Origin: CPC320 sp002336405
Lineage (GTDB): Bacteria > Pseudomonadota > Alphaproteobacteria > Rhodobacterales > Rhodobacteraceae
DNA: 64,000 bases
Direction of reading: 5' to 3'
Assembly: GCA_949372595.1 (NCBI GenBank)
Contig: CASIAN010000001.1
Span: forward strand, 20,642-84,641
The notes below the pieces were generated by a model. It saw only the letters and a list, made by a program, of their open reading frames with translations, made no database searches and was not told the origin of the DNA. Each line of letters starts with the position of its first letter. Positions within the stretch are counted from its first letter, which is position 1. This document shows, in pieces, positions 17,833-26,567 of the stretch. The translations under genes and the position numbers were made by a program.

Positions 17833-19152
17833 TCACCTGCCAAAAATCATTTGATCTTGAAGTGTTCTGAGTTTTACGATTTTTGAATCGGTGGGAAGGG
17901 TGGTGTTGTCGTAGGTAATTAAGTCGCCTTTGCGAATTGTTTTAGTGACCACAGAGCCCGCGAGCAGACCACAGGGGATGCCGCCAGTTGTTCGAGCTTC
18001 AATCGCGTCCATGATCCAAGCCCGATAGCAATATTCACCGATTTGATCTAGCTGCTCACCAATCGAAAGGTCTTTCTTTGCGCGCGCACACACTTCTGCG
18101 ACGGGTGTAGCGAGAGGGACCATATCTGCTTTGCCATGCAAAACTGCTTTGGCGCAGGTTAGGGGCACCTCAAGCGAGGTCAGGTGATACGGGCGCAAAA
18201 AGGAAAAATATGGGCCAGCACCCATTTTTAAATCTTTCATACGTTCCCAAATGCGCGGGTGTTCGGCTTCTACGATAACAAAGACACCAGGGGCGACACC
18301 TTTGCCTACTGAGAAATCGACCCGGCCGATACCATGTAAAACGCCGCCATCTTTCTGGGGGATAAGCGTAGAGGCAAGGTCTTTGGGTCCAGTCGCAGGG
18401 CCGTGCATGCCGGCTATGTCGGGAATTAATCCGGTTGCATTGGCGATCGCGGCCATTTCCACCATCGTCTTTGAACCGTCAACAAACTCGACAAGCATGC
18501 GGGAATTCATATTTCTTTCATCCGCCTCGGCTTGATACGCGTCGGGGGTTGCATCGATGTTTAGTGGGTTGTTTTTACCTTTGCCTGCGCAGACAACCTT
18601 ATGCCCCATCGCTGTGACAAATTCGATGAGTTCCATGCACGAAGAAGGTTCGTCGCCAGCCCCCAGAGAGTAGACAACACCAAGCTCTTCAGCCCTAGAT
18701 TTAAGGTAAGCGCCGACTGTAATGTCAGCCTCAACATTCATCATGACTAAATGTTTGCCGCGCTCCATCGCCTTTAGCCCAAACTCAGCGCCAACACCCG
18801 GAAGGCCCGTGGCCTCGACCACCACGTCAACCATACCACTTTCTAGCAGCAGATTGGCATCATTAACCACACCCACTTTTCCGTCCTCAATGACTGCGTT
18901 CAAACCGTCAGTCGTGTGGGCGACTGTGGAAAATCCCTCATCTCCAAAGGCTATTTCCACCGCTTTGGTTGCATTTTCCACTTTGACATCTGCGATCGCA
19001 GCAACATTGATGCCTGACATCAAACTTGCCCGGGTCACAATATCTGTGCCCATTTCTCCAGATCCAATAAGACCGATGCGAATTGGCTTGCCACTTTCGG
19101 CTCTGGCCTGCAGTTCTTTGGCTAAGCCAGTTAAGGCCACGTTTGATGGCAT
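17833..19152 (-). CDS. DRL-family oxidoreductase (DXR-like; homoserine-dehydrogenase/SAF fold)
   Basis: A 439-residue protein with an N-terminal Rossmann fold (GLIGSGEMGTDIV near residue 28), conserved blocks GKHLVMMNVEAD, YSLGAGDEPSSCMEL, GKGKNNPLN and HRPYHLTSLEVP, and a C-terminal SAF-like region (GDLITYDN). Automated labels are often homoserine dehydrogenase or SAF protein. By eye it is very close to the DRL proteins, one of which replaces DXR in Brucella abortus, converting 1-deoxyxylulose 5-phosphate to 2-C-methylerythritol 4-phosphate. Here it opens an operon with acetoin-dehydrogenase-like E1/E2 genes, facing an importer and a kinase. That suggests the reverse, oxidative reaction in catabolism. 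The start has GGGAGAT upstream. Confidence 0.82.
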   Translation of the reverse strand: MPSNVALTGLAKELQARAESGKPIRIGLIGSGEMGTDIVTRASLMSGINVAAIADVKVENATKAVEIAFGDEGFSTVAHTTDGLNAVIEDGKVGVVNDANLLLESGMVDVVVEATGLPGVGAEFGLKAMERGKHLVMMNVEADITVGAYLKSRAEELGVVYSLGAGDEPSSCMELIEFVTAMGHKVVCAGKGKNNPLNIDATPDAYQAEADERNMNSRMLVEFVDGSKTMVEMAAIANATGLIPDIAGMHGPATGPKDLASTLIPQKDGGVLHGIGRVDFSVGKGVAPGVFVIVEAEHPRIWERMKDLKMGAGPYFSFLRPYHLTSLEVPLTCAKAVLHGKADMVPLATPVAEVCARAKKDLSIGEQLDQIGEYCYRAWIMDAIEARTTGGIPCGLLAGSVVTKTIRKGDLITYDNTTLPTDSKIVKLRTLQDQMIFGR

Positions 19153-19447
19153 CGTATAAATCTCCCAAATGTGACCTCATATGAACGAACAAACGTAATT
19201 TCGTCAATGCAAATGTTCAAGATTTCTACGGCAAATCTATAAAATAAAAGTTGACAGGTTGCCTTTAATGAACATTAGTAAGCGATATAGTACCTTTGTT
19301 CACGTGCATTGGTCGTTAGGGAGCAACAAATGAAACACACAATATGTGCCTGCTTTGGCAATGTAATCGCCGTGCCATTTTGTGTGATAATTAGACGTAC
19401 AAAGCTCCAAACTTCCTTTCCGAATCATCAACATGGAGGAAATTTTG
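19153..19447. promoter_or_regulatory. Divergent promoter region with TGTTCA-type operator sites
   Basis: The DRL operon (minus) and importer operon (plus) share this 295-bp gap. On the plus strand TTGACA at 19251-19256 is a consensus -35, with TTAGTA 18 bases on as a weak -10. The inverted repeat TAATG-AA-CATTA (19266-19277) covers that -10. Related TGTTCA/TGAACA sites occur at 19181-19188, 19213-19220 and 19296-19303. On the minus strand TTGACG (19202-19207) could be a -35. The repeated motif suits a SorC-type repressor acting on both operons. No gene lies here. Confidence 0.45.
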
Positions 19448-21001
19448 ATGAGTAAACTCATAAAACCCACCCGCAGATCTTTCTTAAAAACGTCTGCTGC
19501 ATTAGGGGCCACATCCGCAATCAGTTCTGGTCTGGCAATTCCCGCGGTGGCTGGCAGCCATTTGAAAGACCCGTCCGTTATTTTAGACGAGATTTCTGTC
19601 GCAAAATATGTGCGTCAGGATTATCAAGACCTGTATAACATGAGTGGCAATCCTCTTTGGGATCCTAATAAAGATTGGATCCGCACAGTCGATTGGGATC
19701 AGGTCCGTCAAGAATTGTCAGGGACGACTGTCCGTTTTGCCGTTGGCGCGGCCGATGCCGAGTCTGCAAAAGCAGGTCTGGCTCCGTTTGAAGCTCTCTC
19801 CGGCATCACTGTGGAGCTTGTTCCAATTCCAGACGATAGTATGTACGACAAGGTGCTTGCTGAATTCATCTCGGGCAATGCAAGTTTCGATGCGTTGCAG
19901 TTTTTCTCGCCTTGGCTGGGCGATTTTGCGGCGCCGGGCTTTTTGCACGAGCTTGACGATTTCGCGGAAAAATGGGCACTGCCTTTAGACGACTTCTACG
20001 ATACTTACAGCATGAACTATGGTTTCTTCAACGGTAAGATGTACGGTATCCCGTTCGACTGCGACATTCAGATGGTCCACGTTCGAAAGGGCTATATGGA
20101 ACAGATTTTGGGTGGTGAAGTTGATGTCGTCAACTCAATCCCAACCTATGATGAACTGATCCGTGTATCTGGTGAATTGAATAAGATAGAGCCAGGCGTA
20201 TCAGGTGTTGGCATGATGGCCGCGCCTGGGTTCTGGTCAACCTATACGTGGGAGCACATTTCGGCTCAGGCTGGGATGATGTTGTTTGACGATAACTGGG
20301 AACCAGTCTTCAACGGCGACGAAGGAATGAAGGGCCTGGATACTATTCTTCAACTGGCAAAAAATGCCAACGAAGGTCACGCGGGTGCTGGTTGGCCGGA
20401 AAACCGCGCCGCATGGTTGGGTGGTCAGGTGGCTACGAACATCAGTTGGCAGGACAGTGGGACCCAAGCGATGCGCCCGGATCAGTCGCAAATCGTTGAT
20501 GATTTCGTAACAATTTATGAACCGCGTATCGAAGGTGGACGTTTTGCACCGCCAAATATTGCGGGTTCAACGTCTTGTGTTGCAGCTTCGGCTCAAAACG
20601 CAGAAGGCGCGTTCCTGATGCTTGGCTTCCTGACAACGGCCTCAATCATGGCGATGAACGAAGCAAATGCCAACGGTGTTGCGCCGGGCTATCGCTCGGT
20701 TCTGGAAAATGAAGAATTGCGGAAGGTGTCTCAGCCTGCCAAAATTTGGGGTGAAAGCCTCGAGCACGCATGGTGCTCACCACGTTTGCCGGGTGCCTTC
20801 CCGATTGAGCAAGCCATAGGCAACGAAATTAATCGGGCAGTTGTTGGGCAAATTACGGGTCAAGAGGCGCTTGACAACGCTGCGGCTGCTGTGCGCACCA
20901 TTATGTCTGAAAATGGTTTCTATCAGGGCAACGATCCAGTTGAGTATGCCGCTGCTGAACCTGGGTTGTATGTAGGTGAGGGGAAGCCCCTACCTTTCTA
21001 G
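19448..21001 (+). CDS. Tat-exported ABC substrate-binding protein of the DRL cluster
   Basis: A 517-residue family 1 solute-binding protein. A twin-arginine signal (TRRSFLKTSAALG) is followed by a hydrophobic stretch and a likely cleavage after PAVAG. The body has the carbohydrate-binding pattern (WLGDFAAPGFLHELDDF; NGKMYGIPFDCD). The start at 19448 has an excellent GGAGGA site seven bases upstream; an earlier in-frame ATG at 19433 overlaps that site and is rejected. It is first in an importer-kinase operon. I infer a small branched polyol or deoxy sugar as ligand. It is not closely similar to the binding protein at 9475. Confidence 0.88.
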   Translation: MSKLIKPTRRSFLKTSAALGATSAISSGLAIPAVAGSHLKDPSVILDEISVAKYVRQDYQDLYNMSGNPLWDPNKDWIRTVDWDQVRQELSGTTVRFAVGAADAESAKAGLAPFEALSGITVELVPIPDDSMYDKVLAEFISGNASFDALQFFSPWLGDFAAPGFLHELDDFAEKWALPLDDFYDTYSMNYGFFNGKMYGIPFDCDIQMVHVRKGYMEQILGGEVDVVNSIPTYDELIRVSGELNKIEPGVSGVGMMAAPGFWSTYTWEHISAQAGMMLFDDNWEPVFNGDEGMKGLDTILQLAKNANEGHAGAGWPENRAAWLGGQVATNISWQDSGTQAMRPDQSQIVDDFVTIYEPRIEGGRFAPPNIAGSTSCVAASAQNAEGAFLMLGFLTTASIMAMNEANANGVAPGYRSVLENEELRKVSQPAKIWGESLEHAWCSPRLPGAFPIEQAIGNEINRAVVGQITGQEALDNAAAAVRTIMSENGFYQGNDPVEYAAAEPGLYVGEGKPLPF

Positions 21002-21041
21002 CGCTGTCACAATTTTAAAAAGACATCCGGGAACAACTTAA

Positions 21042-21989
21042 ATGAGCGATTCTCAACTGTCAGATATGGGGGCGGCTTCGGCCGCCCCTAAATTTCCGAC
21101 ACCCAAGGCAGCTTTCAAACGAAGAAGCAAACGCCTCAGGGTGTGGTTTCCGTATTTGCTGGTCGCACCAGCGGTTGCATATCTGCTAATGATTACGCTC
21201 TACCCCGGCATCTATGCGGTCGTGCAAAGCTTTTATGCTGTCAAGTTTGGTCCTTGGAATCCGATTGGCTTTAACAACTATATCAAATTATGGGGCGACT
21301 ACCAATTTTGGGGCGCTCTTTGGAATACCTTGATAATGGGCGCTATTTCGCTCACTACGCAGTGCGTAATTGCGCTGGTATTAGCATTTCATGCCTATCG
21401 CGATCCTTGGGTCAAAGGTTGGAGAATTGTCTTTTTAATTCCGATGCTTTTCATGCCATCTGCTGTGGCCTTTCTATACAAACTACTTTTCTTGGATGCC
21501 CGCGTTTTTGCCGATATTCTTATCCGTCTTGGTCTCATAGACGGAAACCTTGCAATCCAGTCGTCCATCTGGGGCAGTCGCGCTTTGCTGATCTTAACGG
21601 ATATATGGCAATGGACACCATTTTTGTTTATAATCTTTGTGGCTGGTCTTCAAAGCCAAGATGAAGAGATAGAAGAAGCTGCGCGGCTCGATGGGGCAAC
21701 TTGGAGTAAGATTTTTTGGAATATCTCGCTCCCTCTCATGCGTCCGGTTATTGCTGTCGCTTTGGTTATCCGCGGAATTGACATCACGACAATGTTTGCA
21801 AATGTGTTCATTATTACTAAAGGTGGTCCGGCATTTGGGACAGAGACCATCAGTTACTTTATTTATAGAACAGGCTTTAAATTCTTTAATTTTGGCTATG
21901 CATCTGCGGCCTCAGTTATCATGTTGATCATAACCATTGTCTTGGCACAACTAGTAGTAAAACGCGCCTTCAGGTCTGGGAAAGAGTAA
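21042..21989 (+). CDS. CUT1 ABC permease (MalF-like) of the DRL cluster
   Basis: A 315-residue inner-membrane permease with a 35-residue polar N-terminus and about six spans. The EAA loop reads IEEAARLDGATWSKIFWNISLPL. It pairs with the MalG-like protein three bases downstream. It is the second gene of the importer operon, 40 bp after the binding-protein stop. Confidence 0.88.
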   Translation: MSDSQLSDMGAASAAPKFPTPKAAFKRRSKRLRVWFPYLLVAPAVAYLLMITLYPGIYAVVQSFYAVKFGPWNPIGFNNYIKLWGDYQFWGALWNTLIMGAISLTTQCVIALVLAFHAYRDPWVKGWRIVFLIPMLFMPSAVAFLYKLLFLDARVFADILIRLGLIDGNLAIQSSIWGSRALLILTDIWQWTPFLFIIFVAGLQSQDEEIEEAARLDGATWSKIFWNISLPLMRPVIAVALVIRGIDITTMFANVFIITKGGPAFGTETISYFIYRTGFKFFNFGYASAASVIMLIITIVLAQLVVKRAFRSGKE

Positions 21990-21992
21990 ATT

Positions 21993-22835
21993 ATGGCTGC
22001 TGTAAAGCGCACGAAGGGCGCAAACCTCTTCATTCGTTATCTTATCCTTGGGTCATGGGCACTTTTTTGCATTGGACCAGTCCTGTGGTTTCTTTCCATC
22101 GGATTTCGGCCGCGCACAGAGATCATCAATCCTCAACCAATTTACTTACCAACATTTTCTTTAGATGCATGGCACATGATTTGGTCTGATTGGCCGATGG
22201 CAAAATACCTCCGCAACTCAGTTGCTGCTATTTTTGGATCTGTTGCGATTGATTTGGCTCTGGCTATTCCTGCAGCCTACTCCCTTGCAAGATACAAATA
22301 TCGTGGACGTGACGACATCGGATTCTACATTCTGTCGACACGAATGATGGCGCCTGCGATTGTCGCAATCCCTATCTTTTTCTTATTTCGAAATATGGGC
22401 CTGCTCGATACAATCTGGGCATTGATGCTGGTATATGCTGCGATCAATCTATCGATTGTCACTTGGATTATTCGCTCGTACATGATGGATATCCCGAAAG
22501 AGCTGGAAGACGCTGCGCGTACAGATGGCGCTAGTGATTTGCGTATTTTGTGGGAGATCATTATACCTGCAGTCCTGCCTGGCATTATCACAGCTGCAGT
22601 TATAGCGATGATTTTTGCAATCAACGAATTCCTCTTTACCCTTCTCATAGCGTCAACACCCGATGCCTACACAATGTCGGTTGCGCTTGCCAATTTCACC
22701 GGTGGCTCGGACGGGTTGATCTACAACGCAATTGCATTGGTTGCATTCCTCGCATTTGTGCCTGTCTTTTTGGTTGTCATCGCCATCCAGAAACATCTGT
22801 CCCGTGGTCTTACCATGGGTGCCGTGAAAGGATAA
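21993..22835 (+). CDS. CUT1 ABC permease (MalG-like) of the DRL cluster
   Basis: A 280-residue permease with about six spans, the EAA loop LEDAARTDGASDLRILWEIIIP, and the typical MalG-type end LTMGAVKG. It forms the channel with the preceding permease and is followed five bases later by the ATPase gene. Confidence 0.88.
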   Translation: MAAVKRTKGANLFIRYLILGSWALFCIGPVLWFLSIGFRPRTEIINPQPIYLPTFSLDAWHMIWSDWPMAKYLRNSVAAIFGSVAIDLALAIPAAYSLARYKYRGRDDIGFYILSTRMMAPAIVAIPIFFLFRNMGLLDTIWALMLVYAAINLSIVTWIIRSYMMDIPKELEDAARTDGASDLRILWEIIIPAVLPGIITAAVIAMIFAINEFLFTLLIASTPDAYTMSVALANFTGGSDGLIYNAIALVAFLAFVPVFLVVIAIQKHLSRGLTMGAVKG

Positions 22836-22840
22836 AAATA

Positions 22841-23899
22841 ATGGCAAGAATTCAACTTAGCGGAATCCAAAAGCAATGGGGCGACGTGTGGGGTGTAAGA
22901 GATGTAAATATTGATATCGCGGATGAGGAACTTGTTGTTCTTTTAGGACCATCTGGCTGTGGCAAGACAACAACCATGCGGATGATTGCTGGCCTTGAAG
23001 ATCCCACCGAAGGGGAGATCATTATAGATGGAGAGGTCATGAACGAAGTGGATGCGCGTGATCGAGACGTTGCGATGGTTTTTCAAGGCTATGCACTATA
23101 CCCCAATATGAGCATCTATGAAAATATCCGCTTCCCGCTCCGGATGCGAAATGTTCCGAAGGGAGATCAAGATCGTCTTGTCCGTCGGGCGGCGGATATG
23201 GTTGAAATGGGCGATTACCTCGAGCGAAAGCCAAGCGCCTTATCTGGTGGCCAGCGCCAGCGTGCCGCCTTAGCACGGGCTGTTGTGCGCGAACCACAAG
23301 TCTTTTTGATGGATGAACCTCTGTCAAATTTGGACGCAAAACTGCGCCAAGCGATGCGGGTGCAGATCAAGCATCTCCAGCGCCAGCTGAAAATCACCAC
23401 GGTTTACGTGACACATGACCAAATCGAAGCCATGACGTTGGCGGATCGCATCGTAATAATGCAAGGTGGGACGATCCAGCAAATTGGTACGCCAGATGAA
23501 ATTTATTCCGATCCTGAAAATACATTTGTTGCTGGATTTATCGGAGCTCCTCCGATGAACCTTATCAGCGGTCACATTCACAAGGGTATTTTTACAGCTG
23601 AAAACATTAAAATCCCGGGATTCAACATGCAGGTTGAAGGCGCAATCAAGTTGGGGGTCCGTCCCGAGGACTGTACCGTAATGGATGCGAAAACAAAGAC
23701 CAGCCATATGACAGGCAAGGTTTTCAGTGTTGAGCCTACGGGTGATTCGACATATCTCACCCTGCATGTCGGTCAAAATAAAATTGAAATTAAAGCGGAC
23801 CGGAATTACCGTGCAGATCTAGGGCTGATTGAGGAAGTTGAGTTAGACACAGAACGCTTGTACCTCTTCGATGCTGAGAACGGTCAACGAGTGAGGTGA
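22841..23899 (+). CDS. ABC importer ATPase (MalK/UgpC-like) of the DRL cluster
   Basis: A 352-residue ATPase with every canonical motif: Walker A (LLGPSGCGKTTT), Q-loop (VFQGYALYP), signature (LSGGQRQR), Walker B (FLMDEPLSNLDAK) and switch His (VTHDQ). A TOBE-type C-terminus contains LGVRPEDC. It serves as a homodimeric motor, unlike the asymmetric pair of the ery operon. The ATG at 22841 is the sensible start; a longer frame beginning at 22550 runs through the permease and is a shadow. Confidence 0.9.
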   Translation: MARIQLSGIQKQWGDVWGVRDVNIDIADEELVVLLGPSGCGKTTTMRMIAGLEDPTEGEIIIDGEVMNEVDARDRDVAMVFQGYALYPNMSIYENIRFPLRMRNVPKGDQDRLVRRAADMVEMGDYLERKPSALSGGQRQRAALARAVVREPQVFLMDEPLSNLDAKLRQAMRVQIKHLQRQLKITTVYVTHDQIEAMTLADRIVIMQGGTIQQIGTPDEIYSDPENTFVAGFIGAPPMNLISGHIHKGIFTAENIKIPGFNMQVEGAIKLGVRPEDCTVMDAKTKTSHMTGKVFSVEPTGDSTYLTLHVGQNKIEIKADRNYRADLGLIEEVELDTERLYLFDAENGQRVR

Positions 23900-23905
23900 G
23901 GTAGA

Positions 23906-24850
23906 ATGACATTTGATTATACGTCCGTAGGTTTCTTTACCTTCGATTGCTTGGGTCGTCCCGTGAATTCTATACCTCCTGGAGGAGATACGTATTTTAT
24001 CGATGAAATGGCGCTCGCAGTTTCAGGCGCGGCTGGAAGTGCGGCAATTGTGGCTGCAAAACATGGCTTGTCAGTACAGGGTGTTGGGGGCGTCGGTGTC
24101 GATGATATGGGCGATTGGGTTATCCAACATCTAAAGAGATTTGGCGTAGACACCAAAAATATGGAACGCATGATTGATTTTCCCACCTCCTCTTCAATCG
24201 TCACAACCCGCCCTGACGGGGCCCGCCCTGCCTTGCATCGAAGAGGGGCAACGGCTGGGTTCTATGTGACGGACGCACAGATCAATACGGTATTAGATAC
24301 CAAGATTTTGCATGTTGGTGGTGTTGGGCTGATGGACGCCATGGATCAGGGACGAACCGTGGAAATCTTAAAAGAGGCTAAGGTTCGCGGATGCGTGACA
24401 ACGCTTGATGTCTTTGCCGCGTCTCAAGAAGATTTCACGCTTATTGAACCACTCTTGCCGTTCACTGACTATTTTATGCCTTCTGAAGAAGAAGCCATGG
24501 CGTTAACGGGTTTAACAAATTTTGAAGAGGTTTGTTCTTTGCTGCTCGAAAAGGGTGCAAAGGCAGTTGTACTCACTCTAGGCGCGGATGGCGCAATGTA
24601 TCGTGATCAAACTGGCCTATCCTTTGAGACACCAGCTTATGATCTTGATGTGATCTGCACTTGTGGGTGTGGTGATTGCTTCAATGGTGGATTTGCAACG
24701 GGTCTACATTTGGGACTTACTCCTCAAAATTGTGTCCAAATGGCGCAAGCGTCTTCTGCTCAGAATGCACTGGGGCTCGGATCGCAAGCTGTCATCAGCG
24801 ACCTGACTGCAACAAAGACTTTTATGGAAAACAACCCTCTGAAATGTTGA
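23906..24850 (+). CDS. PfkB-family carbohydrate kinase with Cys-rich active-site motif
   Basis: A 314-residue ribokinase/PfkB-fold kinase. Motif 1 is weakly visible (SGAAGSAAIVAAKHGLSVQGVGGVG). The C-terminal anion-hole motif, normally DTxGAGD, reads DVICTCGCGDCFNGGF: the catalytic Asp and both glycines are kept, Ala is Cys, and four cysteines lie in nine residues. The family phosphorylates a primary hydroxyl of sugars. It is the last gene of the importer operon (6 bp gap), so it should phosphorylate the imported compound. I infer that 2-C-methylerythritol or 1-deoxyxylulose is the substrate. The exact phosphorylated position is unknown. Confidence 0.82.
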   Translation: MTFDYTSVGFFTFDCLGRPVNSIPPGGDTYFIDEMALAVSGAAGSAAIVAAKHGLSVQGVGGVGVDDMGDWVIQHLKRFGVDTKNMERMIDFPTSSSIVTTRPDGARPALHRRGATAGFYVTDAQINTVLDTKILHVGGVGLMDAMDQGRTVEILKEAKVRGCVTTLDVFAASQEDFTLIEPLLPFTDYFMPSEEEAMALTGLTNFEEVCSLLLEKGAKAVVLTLGADGAMYRDQTGLSFETPAYDLDVICTCGCGDCFNGGFATGLHLGLTPQNCVQMAQASSAQNALGLGSQAVISDLTATKTFMENNPLKC

Positions 24851-25431
24851 TATAAATGCAAAGAGCATTTTGTTCATAGGCCCAGATTACAGGGGACGAC
24901 ATTTTCAAGAAACAACCGTGAACCCCTGTAATTGCGTGTGGTTTAATTGGTATCACATTTCGTTGAAGTAAGAATGTTTCTGACGATATAAATCAACTTT
25001 AATTACCCATTATGGTGTTTTTATCACCAGTTCTAGGCAGGCCAATGTGGGCGTGATAAAGCCCTGTTAACGCGAGCATTAATGCTGTTTTTTGGTGCAT
25101 TAGTATATTTTGTTGTTCTGTCAGTACCATTGAAAACTTAGGTGGCAGAGGCTTCAGCGGTATCACGCCGGGATTTTGGCCCCTATTATACGTTTGATCA
25201 TGTCCAAAATGCTTGTCAGCGTTGCGGTGGCACCGAAGGCTTTCTGGTCTGTCATTTTCTTGTTATTGTGGACGGTATCCATTCGTTGTTCCAAGAATAT
25301 CAGCAACGGCTTGTCATCAATATTTTTTGTTCTGATGGCGTCAACTATCATCGCCTAAACCAGAATTTCAACTGTGCAGAGCTGTCTCCTGATTGTTTAG
25401 ATGTTGTGCTCGAGGCCCTTCACTTTGTTCA
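24851..25431. other. Gene-free stretch after the kinase gene
   Basis: No gene is recognised here. A perfect palindrome AGCATTAATGCT (25075-25086) is followed by a short T run and could act as a weak terminator, but it lies 225 bp after the kinase stop. Short frames at 25142-25453 (plus) and 25163-25351 (minus) show no family resemblance and are probably decayed mobile DNA. Confidence 0.5.
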
Positions 25432-25704
25432 TTACCACGGCTGCTTCTGTTGATGGTTTTTTCCAAAGTGCCAAGGAGTGAGTTCATCGCTGTGCGTGTT
25501 TGGATGCGCTGCTGCGATGGCTTTAAAGGTTGCCTTGGGATAGGCGGATAGCCTGACGCCTTTGAGCTTGCAGGTTTCGATCAGCGAGGCAATGCGCGCT
25601 CAGGTGTGACCGTCTTCGTCATAGCCAGAAAACAGTGCATTCTTGCGATTGCGGGCAGTGATCCGCCGGAATTCTGCATCAGTTAATAGCTTGGCTTGTT
25701 CCAT
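25432..25704 (-). pseudogene. IS66-family transposase C-terminal relic, minus strand
   Basis: A 91-codon minus-strand segment ends at 25432. From ARNRKNALFSGYDEDGHT through an in-frame TGA (at the usual Trp) to ARIASLIETCKLKGV and DELTPWHFGKN it matches the end of IS66 TnpC. Its first 15 residues (MEQAKLLTDAEFRRIT) look instead like the start of XerC/D-type integrases, so two broken genes may be joined. It is the inverted counterpart of the IS66 relic at 14127-14355 on the other side of the DRL cluster. Confidence 0.7.
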
Positions 25705-25800
25705 AGTATGATCCTTAAATATTCGGATTTGTTACCAAACATTATAAATCGGCACATTTAAAAGAGCGCTCGAAATAGATAATTTTATATCCAATTGAAT

Positions 25801-26457
25801 TCATTGATGGAGGGTGAAGATATCTTCAATCGGTGTTGGAAGCCTTTGACTCACCCCAGCCAAACGATCATCATACATGCTAACAAACGGGTTCTTCAAA
25901 TCCAGCGCATATTCAGAGATGGCGAAGCTCATCACCGCTCTTACGGAACTGATGACACGACTGACACGGGACCCAGCCATGCCTTTAGCAATCAGATAAT
26001 CCCTATACTTCAAGGCATCAGCCCTGCTGTAGTCTGCCAAGTCCTTCGCTCCACAAGCCTCAACCAGATAGGCACACGCCCTCTGAGCGGCGGCATGGAA
26101 GGTCTTGCCCTTATTAGCACCCTTCTGAGTAAGGTATGTCTCCAAGGCCTCAGACAGCGTGATATCTGCCTTAGAACCGGTAGACATGTCAGGCTGAGTA
26201 TTCCGAGAATAAGACTTAAACGACTGTCTTAACAGATTACGCCCGATTAGATCAGGATCAGTCATGCGAAGGTGCGACCAGTATTCGTCTAGCTTAGCCG
26301 CAGCCACCAAAGCCCTCGTCTTAGCAGTATGGGCAGACTTGGTCTTCAAGCCCTGAACAATGCGGGGATAGGAATAATGCTGCGTAAGATCAGCGGGAAC
26401 ACGTCTGGAGAAGTAGTAATACCCGTAACGGTTAAACGTAAAAGGGACGCTTTCTGG
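25801..26457 (-). pseudogene. Tyrosine recombinase (integrase) fragment
   Basis: The frame is open for 218 codons after a TGA at 26458-26460. It begins VPFTFNRYGYYYFSRRVPAD, the usual N-terminal arm of rhodobacteral prophage/island integrases, and continues through a core-binding domain (LADYSRADALKYRDYL; RVSRVISSVRAVMSFAI). It stops at 25801 before the catalytic domain with its Arg/His/Tyr residues. No ATG, GTG or TTG precedes the conserved N-terminus; a TTG at 26349 would give only part. It lies about 110 bp from the 3' end of a tRNA-Thr gene, the classic island layout. It cannot be active. Confidence 0.75.
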
Positions 26458-26567
26458 TCAGTAATCTGGTCAACACTCTCTCCATCCCAATACTGGGGTA
26501 AGGTTAATTATGAGAATGTTATCAGTGAGGTTATCTACCAGAAGACTGCTCTAGTCTGGTTGATGAG

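Noticed and set aside
17817..17843. TTG start at 17843 for the E1 alpha gene
   Set aside because: It would overlap DRL and adds nine non-conserved residues; ATG 17816 has a ribosome-site-like GGAAAAG.
17833..19152. Homoserine dehydrogenase
   Set aside because: Only the Rossmann fold is shared. The conserved blocks and the C-terminal SAF-like region match DRL proteins, and no threonine-pathway genes lie nearby.
22550..22840. N-terminal extension of the ATPase gene at 22841
   Set aside because: It runs out of frame through the permease gene; Walker A spacing and the start MARIQL fit ATG 22841.
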